Notes: generated by a model not told the origin, from the letters alone. DNA of 64,000 bases from Catonia carolina (GCA_035578175.1 JAQMRL010000008.1:10143963-10207962); one strand, 5' to 3'; shown: positions 20,564-31,773, counted from the stretch's first letter. Translations and numbers: made by a program.

Positions 20564-21871
20564 CGAGGTTTGTTCAAAAAATAACGGGAATTTTCGTTTT
20601 TTGAAATAAATATTTATTTATTCATCTACATTAATATTGTCGCCTTCAAAGTAGTCCCCTTCGCATGCAGTACACTTGTGCCAACGCTTTTTCCAATCCT
20701 CGAAACACTTCTGAAACTCGATCTTTGTGATAGCTTTTAGCTCTTTCACCGATTCGCTTTTAATGTCATCTATGCTTGTAAAACGACGGACTTTTAATGT
20801 TCTCTTTATTTTTGGAAATAGAAAAAAGTCACATGGAGCCATGTCTGGCGAATATGGAGGCTGGGGGCATCGTTACAGTTTTGTTTTTGGCCGAAAATTC
20901 ACGAACAAGCAATGAAGTGTGAGCAGGTGCATTATCGTGGTGCAAAAGCCATGAATTGTTTTGCCACAAATCCGGGCGTTTTTTCGGATTGCTTCACGCA
21001 AACGGCGTTGAACTTGTAGGTAGTACTCATTATTGATTGTTTGACCTTGTGGCAAGAATTCATGATGCACTATGCCATTAAAATCGAAGAACACAGTGAG
21101 CATAACCTTCACATTCGACCACACTTGTCGAACCTTTTTCGGTCTTGGCGATCCAGAATGCCTCCACTGGGACGATTGAGCCTTAGTTTCGACATCGTAT
21201 CCGTAAACCCATGTTTCGTCACCTGTTATAACACGTTTAAGTAGATCCGCATCGTTGTCGACTTCATTTAGTGACTCCTGAGCAACTTCCATTCGCCGCT
21301 GTTTTTGCTTGAAATTCAACAATTTTGGAACAAATTTTGCTGCCACACGTTTTATACCCAAAACATCCGAAAAAATTGCATGGCATGAGCAAATCGATAT
21401 GCCAACATCATCACTGACTTCTCTGATTGTGATTCGGCGATCGTTCATAACCATTTCTTTCACTTTTTTCACGTTTTCATCGGTTGTTGATGTGCTTGGA
21501 CGTCCGGGTCGTTCGTCATCTTCAACGTTTTCGCGGCCATCTTGGAAACGCTTATACCACTCGTAAATCCTTGTTTTACTCATAGCAGACTCACCATATG
21601 CCTTTGTTAACATTTCACACACTTTATTTCATTTTTCACGCAAAATTTAATACAAATTCTTTGATCCATTTTTTTTAACAAACAAAAAAAGCCGTGCTCG
21701 AAAAACACGTCTAACCTTAGCGGCTTCCACTTAAGAACTAAGCAATGAATATTGTTGAAAATTTTATCGTACGTCAGGGGCATGTGTACCAACATAATAA
21801 AAAAAAATTACAATCGGACTATCCAAACCCGCGAAATTTAAAAATTCCCGTTACTTTTTGAACACACCTCG
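20564..21871 (-). mobile_element. mariner element, 1308 bp, complete ends
   Basis: Inverted ends CGAGGT(G/T)TGTTCAAAAA and ATAACGGGAATTTT-like sequence lie between TA dinucleotides (20562-20563 and 21872-21873). The 1.3-kb length and single transposase gene are typical of mariner. The transposase is on the minus strand and frameshifted. Confidence 0.95.
20618..21669 (-). pseudogene. mariner transposase (DD34D type), frameshifted
   Basis: This encoded the DNA cut-and-paste transposase of the surrounding mariner. From the N-terminus: MDQRICIKFCVKNEIK, a frameshift, then an HTH region (KAYGESAMSKTRIYEWYKRF), the linker GRPSTS, the first catalytic-Asp motif GDETWVYGYD, and a second frameshift before the HDNAPAH region. 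The third motif, YSPDMAPCDFFLFPKIK, is in yet another frame and runs to the stop. The span of ~350 codons matches a normal mariner transposase of about 345. At least three indels inactivate it. The ATG at 21667-21669 fits mariner N-termini. Confidence 0.93.
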
Positions 21872-21873
21872 TA

Positions 21874-22699
21874 TGTAAGGAGACATGAAATTTTTTACCC
21901 ATGCATTTTTTCTACCTTCATAATATTACGTTGCTTTTGTTTTGAAACATCCTTTAAAATAACTTAAGTTTTTGTGTAACATTTACTAGGAAATTAATTG
22001 TATATAACTTACAAAGTATAAAGTAATATATTTAATATCAGATATCGGGTCTTTCATTTATTGGACATATCCTTTATCCTTTGAACATGTGTAAAGCAAA
22101 CAACTGTCAATTAGTTTTAATTTATTGCGATATTCATATTCGTTTCGTTTCTTCAGTTTTGTTAATTAAAATATTTTGCTACCGGATTTATATTTATATT
22201 TTTATTCAAGATTTTTTTTTAAATCAATTCAAAAGTATTTTAATAAAATAATAATAACTAGATATGATGATAGGTTGTAATTTTGAGGTTAAGGAATTTT
22301 AATAATTTTAGAATCTAACCTTCAAGGCATAAAATTAATTTCCAAGTATTTTTCTTCTTCATGTTTCTATAATGGGCTATGTAATACTGACAAAGTAGAG
22401 AAATCATTAAAAAATGTTATTACAGTTTAAGGTTTTTAGGTACTATCTCTTCCAAGAATATTGTAATCATCTTCGCAAACATGAACAAATATTTGGATGC
22501 ATGCTGCAGCTCTAAACAAATCAGTGGATTTGTACCTAAATAAAGTTCTTAAGTTATTCATCCAAGATATGCCAACGTAATTTTGCCCAAAACTCTCCTT
22601 TGAATTATAAAACGAAGCCAAGCAAGTGCCTATGGGTGCCTATTCGAACAATGCTTCTGTCAAAAGATTCTTTTGCCTCTTTTGAAAAAAAAAAAAAAC
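21874..22699. other. A/T-rich DNA, nothing recognised
   Basis: There is no supported feature. A poly-A run immediately precedes the HL1 start at 22700. Confidence 0.5.
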
Positions 22700-22965
22700 A
22701 ATCTGGTGTAAAACACTCACATGACTTTTTCTTACCAATGTAGATATTGAACAATGTAACCTATGTTTAATCTTTAGTAAACAATGCGAAATGAAAAAAT
22801 TAGCCTAATTTTAATCGTGAGTGAATGACGTAAAATGAAAATCAACCGCGGTAAAACTTAAAAAATATGGAAAATCAGTAATTACCGCTAAACTAGGTTC
22901 TGTAGGGAAAAATTCTTAAAATAAAAGTTTTTTAATTTCCTATAACTTTCAAATAATTTTGTAGG
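22700..22965 (+). mobile_element. HL1 5' fragment
   Basis: It matches from ATCTGGTGTAAAACACTC through AGGTTCTGTAGGGAAAAA and stops where LINE sequence begins. No 3' remainder is found downstream. Confidence 0.8.
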
Positions 22966-23190
22966 AAGATCCAATATTTTGGACATATCATGTGGAATGA
23001 CTCACGATTTTTTTAAGTATAAACTATTCTGCAGCGAAAAATATAAGAAAAGCGTGAGCATGGCAGAAGAAGGGTGTTGTAGCTTTGAAATCTGAGAACT
23101 TGGTTTGGAAAGAGCTATTTCGTAGTGCAAAGAACAAAGTTAGAATTTGCTAAAATGGTCGCCAACATTCGAAACGGATGATAGGTACCT
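22966..23190 (+). pseudogene. LINE 3'-end fragment (GHIMWND...MVANIRNG)
   Basis: Frames read KIQYFGHIMWND and, after indels, NLRTWFGK and AKMVANIRNG. This is the extreme C-terminus of the LINE family at 36653-37238 (GHI...NLREW...ISNLR). In that family the 3' end carries a (GAA)n tail; here the ORF end leads directly into the polypurine tract. Confidence 0.7.
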
Positions 23191-23532
23191 GAAGAAAAAG
23201 AAGAAGCAGGAGGAGGAGGAGGATGAGGAAGAGAGGAGGAGAACGAAGAGGAAGAGGAGGAGGAGGAGAAGCAGAAAGAGGAGAAGAAGAAGGAGGAAGA
23301 GGAGGAGGAGAAGGAGAAGGAGGAGGAGGAGGAGGAGAAGGAGAAGGAGGAGAAGGAGAAGAAAGAGAAGGAGGAGGAGGAAGAGGAGGAGGAAGAGGAG
23401 GAGGAGAAGAAAAAGAAGAAGAAGAAGGAGAAAGAGGAGGAGGAGGAGGAAGAGGAGGAGAAGAAGAAGAAAGAGAAGGAGGAGGAGGAGAAGAAGGATA
23501 AGGAGAAGGAGAAGAAGAAAGAGAAGAAGAGT
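23191..23532 (+). repeat. 340-bp polypurine (GGA/GAA/GAGAA) tract
   Basis: Nearly pure A/G strand of GGA, GAA and AGAG units over about 340 bp, with almost no pyrimidines. It begins where the LINE's (GAA)n tail would be. Arg/Lys- and Glu/Gly-rich frames across it are artefacts. Such tracts can form triplex DNA. Confidence 0.95.
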
Positions 23533-24576
23533 CTAAAAATGTTTAAAGTTTATCTCAATACTTTTGCAACAGTTCTGATACATCTGCAGTACAGTATTAT
23601 CATTAGCTACGATAATAATTTTATAATTTACAAATTTAGCCACTGTTACATCTGTAACATTAGCTGTTATTGCAGAACTCATGTTACTTTTTGTTTTACG
23701 AGTATTAACATAGTTCAAAAAGAAATATTGGGTTAGTTAAGAAAAGCTTAATTTTCACCCAATCGGTCCAGTTATTACACCGACTAATATATACACAAAG
23801 TCTTTTAAAAATCACTTTTTGGCTTCAAGAGATCATGAAATATGAAGGTTAGTTAAATCCAGGTAACACATATTTTTACCATCGCAATACCTATTCAGTC
23901 TGTATTATAGAATAACGTGAGTAACAAAAAAAAATGGTTGAAACTTATATTTTTTCGTTGTTTTTGTCTCTGGAAATCAAATCTAGATCCAAACAAATTC
24001 ATGGAAATGGATTTTCATTGAAATACCACGATTAAACTTGTCACGTACTTTTGTTTACCAAAACGAATCTAATTAAAATATTGATTTTGCTTCGTTCGGT
24101 AGACTGGTTACTATGTTAATGGTATTTAGTACGTGATACATGATTCACTTAGCTGTCACATCCGTCAGTGTGACGATTTAAATTGAGAACGTGATATAAA
24201 AAGGTGTTTTAATGAAGTTTGCGATTCAGATCGTGTTCTGTGGTTGTGTATAATATGATAATATGAATAACACAGCCTACAGTATGTGGTTGTTAACAAC
24301 AACGGAGAAAGAGTTGTGACATGTGATTCTTGTGACACCTGATATTTTATCTTGGTGCTAACAATGTTCCATGTAAACAAACCTGTCAAACGGAATAACG
24401 TATGCTAAATTTAATCGTGGTAGAATTTGAACACCAAAAATTTTAATGAAATTATTATTGTGCGATTTACTTACTTTTATTGACAGAGAAATCTGAAATG
24501 ACTTAATTAGCCGCTCATTTTCATTTTATTTTCAGCTAATTTGAGACAATAATCATGCATGAATAACTAAAAAAAA
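23533..24576. other. A/T-rich DNA, nothing recognised
   Basis: Frames here are short and A/T-driven. No repeat family is matched. Confidence 0.5.
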
Positions 24577-24618
24577 ACAGTGGTGAGAAACACTCACACA
24601 ACTTCCTCTTGCCTATGT

Positions 24619-25476
24619 TGATGTTGTTTAGGTCAACAGCCGAAAGGCTGGTTTGAACCTCTCGAGGTTTTACTAAGTAAAAATGAGGAGTGAGGTGGTT
24701 TACTATTGCCTTCCTCACTGAGTTGAAAGAGTATGCTTAACAGCATGCTAGGCCCTCCAAAAAGCACCCACTTTCCACCCTGCAAAAGACACCTTCACTT
24801 CATTCACCACAGGGTCTGGCTGTTTAATGAAATTCATTACTCTCAGAGGAGATAACTCTGACTAATGTCTTTTACACCTCTACCTCTTCTGTTCTTAAAT
24901 AGTTCAGTCATATCTGTACTTTAGAACAAGAACAATCAATGTCAAAAAAAACAGTTTGAGAAAAGAGCGAAGGAAGGTTTGTGCAAAATTTTAACAACAC
25001 CAGTAATTTCACCTAAATCACCTACAATGGCAGTAAAAATTAAGAAAAGTCACTGCAAAAACAACCAATAGCAACAATGGTTCTTATTGCTAACTAACTT
25101 CATTTAGTCTGTAACTTCATTCATTGAAGTTAGTAACTTCATTTAGGTATCTGAGAACCAATGTTGTGTTTGGTTGTTCTTGCAATAATATTTTTCACGC
25201 AGCTGACTGACATTGGTAATAAATACATGCAATATCTCATGAACTATACATAATGGACATTGGTTGTTCTTGCATTAAAAATACACAAAAAATTACGTTG
25301 ATAACGTGTTTAACTCATTTTTGTAAAAGAATGACATTAGTTGTTCTTACTCTAAGGTACAGAATAATTGTCTGACTATGTGATAAGAAACGGAACTATC
25401 TTTTGTAGCCCTGAAACCAACAGCTCAAGTGCAATTAATTAATTAATTTAACACTTCACCTGCCCGTTATGAGCAT
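24619..25476 (-). repeat. SINE-M copy with 13-bp TSD, carrying a MITE
   Basis: The flanks CTCTTGCCTATGT (24606-24618) and CTCTTACCTATGT (25477-25489) are a 13-bp duplication with one mismatch, and the left one overlaps HL1's subterminal repeat. The SINE itself is split by an unrelated 449-bp element at 24914. Confidence 0.9.
24914..25362. mobile_element. 449-bp MITE with ~30-bp inverted ends
   Basis: Ends CTGTACTTTAGAACAAGAAC and (reverse complement) CTGTACCTTAGAGTAAGAAC stay alike for about 30 bp. It sits inside SINE-M after CAGTCATAT. The interior has repeated AACTTCATTTAG and TTGGTTGTTCTTGCA motifs and no transposase. The target duplication and superfamily are not clear. Confidence 0.75.
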
Positions 25477-26364
25477 CTCTTACCTATGTAAACTGAAACA
25501 CTTATATTTATTTTTAATTTTGAGTGAATGAAAAAAAAAGAAAATCAACCTCTGTTAAACGCAAAACACTATTTAAAAAAGTTTGACATAAAAGTTGTAG
25601 GTTTATAATTTTCTAAAACTTTAATTATACACACTTTTACCTAAAAATACATATTAAGTTTGCAATCTTAAAAAAACATATCACGAAAGCACAATTCCAA
25701 GAATTTTAGTCGACATGGCGCTTACCAATATTTTGTAGACCATAACACAAGTAAGTGCGGTAAAGTTAAAGAAAAATCGTAGGCGCCATTTTTAATAATA
25801 TTGCAAAAAAATGAAAAATCGCTCAAATGAAATACTACTTCCGGTTGACAAATTTAGATGAAAATTTTCATGTCTGATCTACTTAGAGTAACTAACTTTA
25901 AGTTCAAAGTTTCAATTTCGAACAATATACCGTTCTTAGATATTTTATTCACACACACGCGCGCGCGCGCACGCACACACACACACACACACACACACGC
26001 ACGCACACACGCGCGCGCGCGCACGCACGCACACACACACAGACCAATCGCTAAAAACATGTTTTTTGGGTTCAGTGGGTCTGAAAACGTGTAGATCCGG
26101 TGAAAACTCGATTTCTTTAAATCGACTAGAAAATAATACTTTCCTTCCTATATATTCATATAGGCAAGAGAAAGTAAAAATCATACATTTTGTTATAATT
26201 AATTAATTTGCAATAGAAATGGCTGCCCTGGTCAACGTTTTTCAAAAAATTTCCTTAACCACTGTAAGTGAATGCCTGGTCAGTCTCCTTTTGGAAATCT
26301 GTGAAGTAGTATAACTTGGGTTCTACGCCGGGGTCCCGGGTTATAAATAAATATATATCTTGCT

Positions 26365-26915
26365 GCCTCCATAGCGTAGTGGCAGCGTTTATAGTCTACA
26401 AAGTGTAGATCCCGGTTTTGAGTCCAGGCTAAGGTCTGAAGTTATTAATAGTGAAAACCCACCGTTAAAAATAAATAACCTACCTATTTACTAATAACCA
26501 AGTTGTTGATACGACTTGAAATAAACCAAAAAAAAAGTTTCTCTACAGTATTGTGCAGCGTTTATAGCCTACAAAGTGGAGATCCCAGGTTTGAGTCCAG
26601 GCTAAGGTCTGAAGTTATTACTAGTAAAAACCCACCGTTAAAAATAGATAACCTTCCTTATATTTACTAATAACCAAGTTGTTAATACGACTTTAAATAA
26701 ACAAAAAAAAAAACTTTCTCTGCAGTATTGTGCAGCGTTTATAGCCTACAAAGTGGAGATCCCGGGTTTGAGTCCAGGCTAAGGTCTGAAGTTATTACTA
26801 GTGAAAACCCACCGTTAAAAATAGATAACCTACCTTATATTTACTAATAACCAAGTTGTTAATACGACTTTAAATAGACCAAAAAAAAAATACTTTCTCT
26901 ACAGTATTGTACACG
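26365..26915 (+). repeat. SINE-W triplication, ~175-bp period
   Basis: Three units have CAGCGTTTATAG at about 26383, 26556 and 26733 (periods 173 and 177). The first has a full tRNA-like head (CTCCATAGCGTAGTGGCAGC); the second and third start inside it after CTACAGTATTGTG. The B box (GGTTTGAGTCC) and the tail AAACCCACCGTTAAAAATA repeat in each. A 30-bp scrap of SINE-V head type 1 (TTCTACGCCGGGGTCCCGGG) lies just upstream at 26314-26343. Confidence 0.9.
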
Positions 26916-27356
26916 TGAGATAAGATAAAACTGGAATACTCCGCTATTTGTTTCCTATTGTGTTAGGCAGAACATAATTTATGTGGTGTACAAAACAAAT
27001 GATTTAGTTCCTAGTTAAATTTATATCAGTAGCGGTAGACGGTGTACAACTACTTTAAATATAGTGTAATAGTGTAGTGAAGAGCAGTTCAATTCAAATG
27101 TCTGTAAGTGTTAGGCCACTTGTCGTTTGTCTCCCACACAAAACATTGTTACCGACAACTAGACCACTGATACATTTTATCCTTTACTGTTTATGGATAC
27201 ACTCACTGGATATGATCTGTTCAGACAACCGATATCTTTTAAAATGTAGTATTAAATAACAGTGCTTTGATACTACATAAATTATAATTCAGAATGTATA
27301 TTATACAGGAGGGACGGGGATAATAAATACTTCAGGAACTGATTATACACTTAAAA
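26916..27356. other. A/T-rich DNA, nothing recognised
   Basis: A 60-codon frame at 27077-27259 (+) has no recognisable motif. Nothing else is supported. Confidence 0.45.
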
Positions 27357-28286
27357 ATCTGGTGTGAAACACTCACACAACTTTCTCTTGCCAATGCAAA
27401 TGATTAATAATAAACCTAACATTATTAATAAAATATTAGAAATAAACAAAAACTAACCTCAAAAACATAACCTTATTTTAATCATGAGTGAATGACGCAA
27501 TATGACAATCGGACTCAGTTTGGCTTAAAAATACGGAAAATCACGCTTTCACGCTAAACTAGGCTCTGTAGAGAAAAATGCTCTAAACAAAAGTTGTAGA
27601 TCTTTTAATTTTCTATAAATTTAATTAAATACACTTTTGTCGTAAAATGCATACTAAGACCGAAATGTTAAAAAAATCGATTTTTCTCACGTTTTCGTGA
27701 GAAAAAAACAGAAAATCGCAAATTACCGCTAAACTAAGCGTTATACAAAAAAATGTTTGAAATAAAAGTTGTAGGTTTTTAAATTCTCTACAACTTTTAT
27801 TATATAAGTTTTTGCGCTAAAATTTATATTAAAGCCGTAATCTTAAAAAAACAACGTTTTTACGTGAAAACAGCCTCACCGAGAATTTCAGCAAACATGG
27901 CGCCTACCCTATCTTGTAGAGAATCAAAAATTGAGTAAAATAGGCGATTTTAAAAAAAATCGTAGGACCAGTTTTTGAGAAAATCGCAAAAAAGTGAAAA
28001 ATTATACGAATAAACTACTACTTCCGGTTGACCGATTTTGATGAAAATGTTCGTGTCGCGTCCGGTAGTAGTATGTAACTTAAGTTTCAAGTTTCAAGTT
28101 CGTACGATGTTCCGTTCTTGAGATATTCTGTTCACACTCAGACACACAGACCAATCGCTAAAAACATGTTTTTTGGGTTCAGGGGGTCTGAAAACGTATA
28201 GATCCGGTGAAAACTCGATTTCGAAAAATCGACATGAAAACAATACTTTCCTTCCTATATATTCATATAGGCAAGAGAAAGTAAAA
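27357..28286 (+). mobile_element. HL1 reference copy, full length (930 bp)
   Basis: This is the best copy for describing the family. The left end ATCTGGTGTGAAACACTCAC folds as GTGTGA/TCACAC with a five-base loop. The 13-bp subterminal ACTTTCTCTTGCC (here CAACTTTCTCTTGCC) is repeated inverted at the right end (GGCAAGAGAAAGT). The 3' end has the hairpin CCTATAT-ATTC-ATATAGG about 16 bases before the terminus AAAGTAAAAA. Internal inverted pairs include AAAAGTTGTAG/CTACAACTTTT. A short CA-like tract precedes AGACCAATCGCTAAA. No protein is encoded. Subterminal inverted repeats, an internal microsatellite, a 3' hairpin and no TSD are the published hallmarks of Helentron-associated non-autonomous elements (HINE/DINE-1). 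The assignment is inference; a MITE family is the alternative. Confidence 0.85.
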
Positions 28287-29596
28287 ATCTGGTGTGAAAC
28301 ACTCACACAACTTTGTCTTGCCAATGAAAATAATGAACAATTATAATTTATAACACTAGTAATCAAACATTAAAAATAAACATAATAAACTAACCTTAAA
28401 AAACATAACCTTATTTTAATCATGAGTGAATGATGCAAAATCAAAACAAACCTGTGTTTGGCTTAATACGGAAAATCACATTTTGACACTTAACTAGGCT
28501 CTGTAGAAAAAAATGCTTAACCCTTTATAGGGCAGTACTACGGGGAAAAATATAAATGTTGTAAAGTGTTAAATTTTGTTTTATAGGGACTTCAATAATG
28601 TAGGGCCTATCTAGTGCCAGAATAGTAAGATATTTCTTCTTTTTTTTTGTAAAGCCCTAGTAAGTATACTTACCAAGAAAGTTTATTGAAATGGGAATCT
28701 AATGATAAAATGGTAAAATGGGAACTTTATATTAGCTTACTTTCCCATAAAAAACTCGAATTTTCTAAGCACTGTACAAAAGTAGCAACAAAACAACACG
28801 GTTGCGTGCGCTGGTATGAATCCGTACCACATTCGTGAAACTCTTGAAGTAAGTGATCGCTGTGCACTAATTTCAAAATGTGGATAGCCTACTTAACAGG
28901 AAAACATCCATAAAGCCATAAAATGCCAATAGGGTTTAACTGCATAGCTTATTCTTTAAAAAAATCAACCTTATTGCCAGTAGTAAGTATACTTACCACA
29001 GACCTACATAGGGTTAAAATGAAAGTTTTAGATCTTTTAATTGTCTATAAATTCATATATATAGTAGGGTATATATACACTTTTGTCGTAAAATGGATAC
29101 TAAGGCCGAAATCTTAAAAAAATTAATTTTTTACAGATTTCATGATATAAAAAACAAAACATCACTTATTACCGCTAAACTAAGCGTTATACAAATAAAA
29201 TTTTTAAATTAAAGTTGTAGGTTTTTAAATTTTCAACAACTTTTATTACACTTTTGCTCTAAAATGCATATTAAGGCCGCAATCTTTAAAAACCCATTTC
29301 TCTCTACGAGAGCACAGCCTCCCAAAGAATTTCAGCAGACATGGCGCTTACTTTATCTTGTAGAGCATAAAACATGTATTAAATGAGGCGATTTTTTAAA
29401 TAATTTTGTAGGAGCCGTTATTGAGAAAATCCCAAAAAAGTGAAAAATGACACGAATAAACTACTAATTCCGGTTAACCGATTTTGATAAAAATTTTCGG
29501 GTCGGGTCCTCTAGTGGTACCTAACTTAAAAGTTTCACGTTTCAACTTCGTAAAATGATCCGTTCTTAAGATATTTTTTCACACACACACACGAGT
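28287..29596 (+). mobile_element. HL1, older copy in direct tandem with the previous one
   Basis: It begins exactly where the preceding HL1 ends (GTAAAAATCTGGTGTGAAAC), with no spacer. It is more diverged, is split by a piggyBac-type MITE at 28521-29013, and stops in the CA tract near 29596 without a 3' end. Confidence 0.85.
28521..29013. mobile_element. piggyBac-type MITE (TTAA TSD)
   Basis: TTAA at 28517-28520 and 29014-29017 flank 493 bp with inverted ends CCCTTTATAGGGC and CCCTATGTAGGTC. The TTAA target and CCCT ends define piggyBac elements. Other HL1 copies read TTTAAATAAAAG at the same place, so the empty site is known. The palindrome GTAAGTATACTTAC occurs twice, at 28670-28683 and 28983-28996. 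No transposase frame is present. Confidence 0.9.
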
Positions 29597-29839
29597 GAAA
29601 AAGGTTTCACTCAAGATTTAGAAGAATTAATTAATGAAATATTTATGAATAACATTTTTTTTTTGTATATCGCGGGAGACATTTTGAATTTTTTATGTGT
29701 ATAAGCACAGCTCAAAGTTACGGATTTTGTTTAAATGTCTGAATTATATTGAAACTTCAAGCAAGATCGCCGAAGGTAAGTTAAAACAATCGATCAAAGT
29801 AAATACCTAAATAAATAAATAAATAAATTAAGATCTCTA

Positions 29840-30187
29840 CAACTCTGGCGAGTGTCTTTTACACCTCTACCTGTTCTGTTGTTAAGGGCTTCAATCGTAT
29901 AAATTTCTTTTGTTTTTTTTGTTTTACGTCTGACTGTTCTGCAATTTCTGCTAATGCAGACGGTGGATAATGATGATAAAGAAAATGAGTGATGCAAAAA
30001 TGCCAGACTTGACCGGGAATCGAACCCGGGACCTCGGCGTAGAAGCCAGTTGCGCTAACCACTACGCCAACGGGCCGGCCGTATAATTGGCTGACAATGT
30101 GAAAAGAGAGAGAACTATTTTTTGTAGCCCTGAAACTAGCAGTTTTAGTGCAAATAATTTAATACTCCACCTGCCTGTTATGAGCAT
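29840..30187 (-). repeat. SINE-M 5' part, split by SINE-V
   Basis: Matches run from CTCATAACAGGCAGGTGG (minus strand) to CACTCGCCAGAGTT, with SINE-V at 29903-30079 inside. The 3' half of SINE-M is missing. Confidence 0.75.
29903..30079 (-). repeat. SINE-V copy with head type 1
   Basis: The minus strand reads GGCCGGCCCGTTGGCGTAG at the head, B box GGGTTCGATTCCCGG, and tail GCAGAACAGTCAGACGTAAA. CGTATAA lies on both sides (29896-29902; 30080-30086), a short, imperfect TSD. Head type 1 is shared with 2817-2983. Confidence 0.88.
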
Positions 30188-31366
30188 AGTTTGTTTATTA
30201 GAAAAGTTTCACCTATGTACAAAAATTACCAAAATTTAAATGTAACATTAAAATAAAATAATTTAAAGTAACGTAGAGAAAGCACTCGAGTGTTAAAACA
30301 AAAAGCGAAATTTCACGTGAACAGACAAGAATGCATGTGAAGCTTAAATATTTTCTAAACTGTGCAAAACGGTGAGATTGCTAGAAAAGGATTGAGGGTG
30401 GTTAAGGGAGCGTATGAGGTGAGGAAGGGGGGGTTAAGTTTTAAGGTTAATTGTTTGGAAAAACTCTAACAACCGTTTCAAACACGATCCGTTCTTGTGT
30501 ACCCGATTCCATCTAACAGTGTAGCATGTAATAAGGACGGCCTACATATTATACTCTTATGGTAAACAAACCGAGAGGAGTTACGGCTGTTCTGTTTTGA
30601 TAACCCTTAAACACCCCTACCACCAACGTTAACCGGCTTCAAAATCTACCACAAACCTATTTATCTATACTGAACATGAGTTCCCTTTAAAATGTACACT
30701 AAATGGAGACTCAAGTAAATAATCCTAAAATATTATCGCTAAATTTCAATGACTCGAATTAGGAAAACGTACTATTCCTTAAGGGTAGATTAACGTTCAA
30801 AAACTATCAGTAATTATTAAACACATCTTTTCCACTTCAACTCCTAATCATCGTCATCTCATAATCGGCGTCGTTTTCATCTCTATCATCGTCATCTCCA
30901 ACTTCAACAACTTTGTGTTTCAAGATGTTGGTTCACAGTTCATCAAGTTTGATTTTGTATATATTTTTTTCTTCACAGTTTAATCATTTTGAAACACACT
31001 ACTGAGTGTAGTTTATATTTAAATTCTAAGGACATTACTCAGATTTTCTCGTATTTGCTAAAGTTATTGTATTTATTAACCGATTGCAAAAAAAATACTA
31101 CACTGTTAAAAAATAAATAAAATTAAACACAATTTTTTGTCCTTAATGTGTGTTCATTCTTTCAGATCTCTTTTGTCTTTCCTCGTCTGAATAAACCCTA
31201 TTCTGTAGTTCTGTTTCTTTTAACTTGTAGTTGCTTATTTTTATTGTTAATTACTTGGTTGTATTTTGTCGATTTTTCTTTTAAGTCGTTTATTGTTAGT
31301 TCAGTTCTGTTTCAAATTCTTCTTCACTTTACTATATTCACTGGATGTTTACATTTTTAGAGTTAT
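30188..31366. other. A/T-rich DNA, nothing recognised
   Basis: Contains a small G-rich patch (GGAAGGGGGGGTTAAG near 30422) and an imperfect ATCGTCATCTC repeat near 30850-30900. No gene is supported. Confidence 0.5.
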
Positions 31367-31374
31367 AAAGTTTT

Positions 31375-31765
31375 CCCCATAACAGACAGGTGGAGTGTCA
31401 AATTGTTTACACTCAATCTTTTTGTTGCAGGGCTAAAATAAATAGTTCTGTTTTTTATAACATGGTCAGCCAATTAAATGACTGAATCATTTAAGAACAG
31501 AAGAGGTACAAGTGTAAAAGACACTTATCAGAGTTATCTCCTCTGAGAGTAATGAATTTCATTATACAACCAGACCCTGTGGTGAATGAAGTGAAGGTGT
31601 CATTTGCAGGGTGGAAAATATGTGCTTTTCAGAAGGCCCGGCATGCTGATAAGTGTACTTTTCCATTCAGTGAGGAAGGCAATGGTAAACCACCTCACTC
31701 CTCGTTTTTACTTAGTAAAACCTCTACAAGTTCAAACCAGCCTTTCGGCTGATGACCTAAACAAC
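31375..31765 (+). repeat. SINE-M copy, full length, with TSD
   Basis: CCCATAACAGACAGG to CCTAAACAAC, flanked by AAAGTTTT at 31367-31374 and 31766-31773. Confidence 0.9.
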
Positions 31766-31773
31766 AAAGTTTT

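Larger units (their letters stand above)
24577..26180 (+). mobile_element. HL1, old copy interrupted by SINE-M
   Basis: The left end (TGGTGAGAAACACTCACACA, subterminal CTTCCTCTTGCC) and right end (CATATAGGCAAGAGAAAGTA) are both present. SINE-M (24619-25476) is inserted just inside the subterminal repeat. The (CA)/(CGCG) tract lies at 25949-26041. Confidence 0.85.

Noticed and set aside
23147..23536. 129-codon Arg/Lys-rich frame
   Set aside because: It is a translation of the polypurine tract; composition alone explains it.
26365..26915. CRISPR-like array of spaced repeats
   Set aside because: The units are whole SINE-W copies in A/T-rich eukaryotic DNA, with no short repeat/unique spacer alternation.
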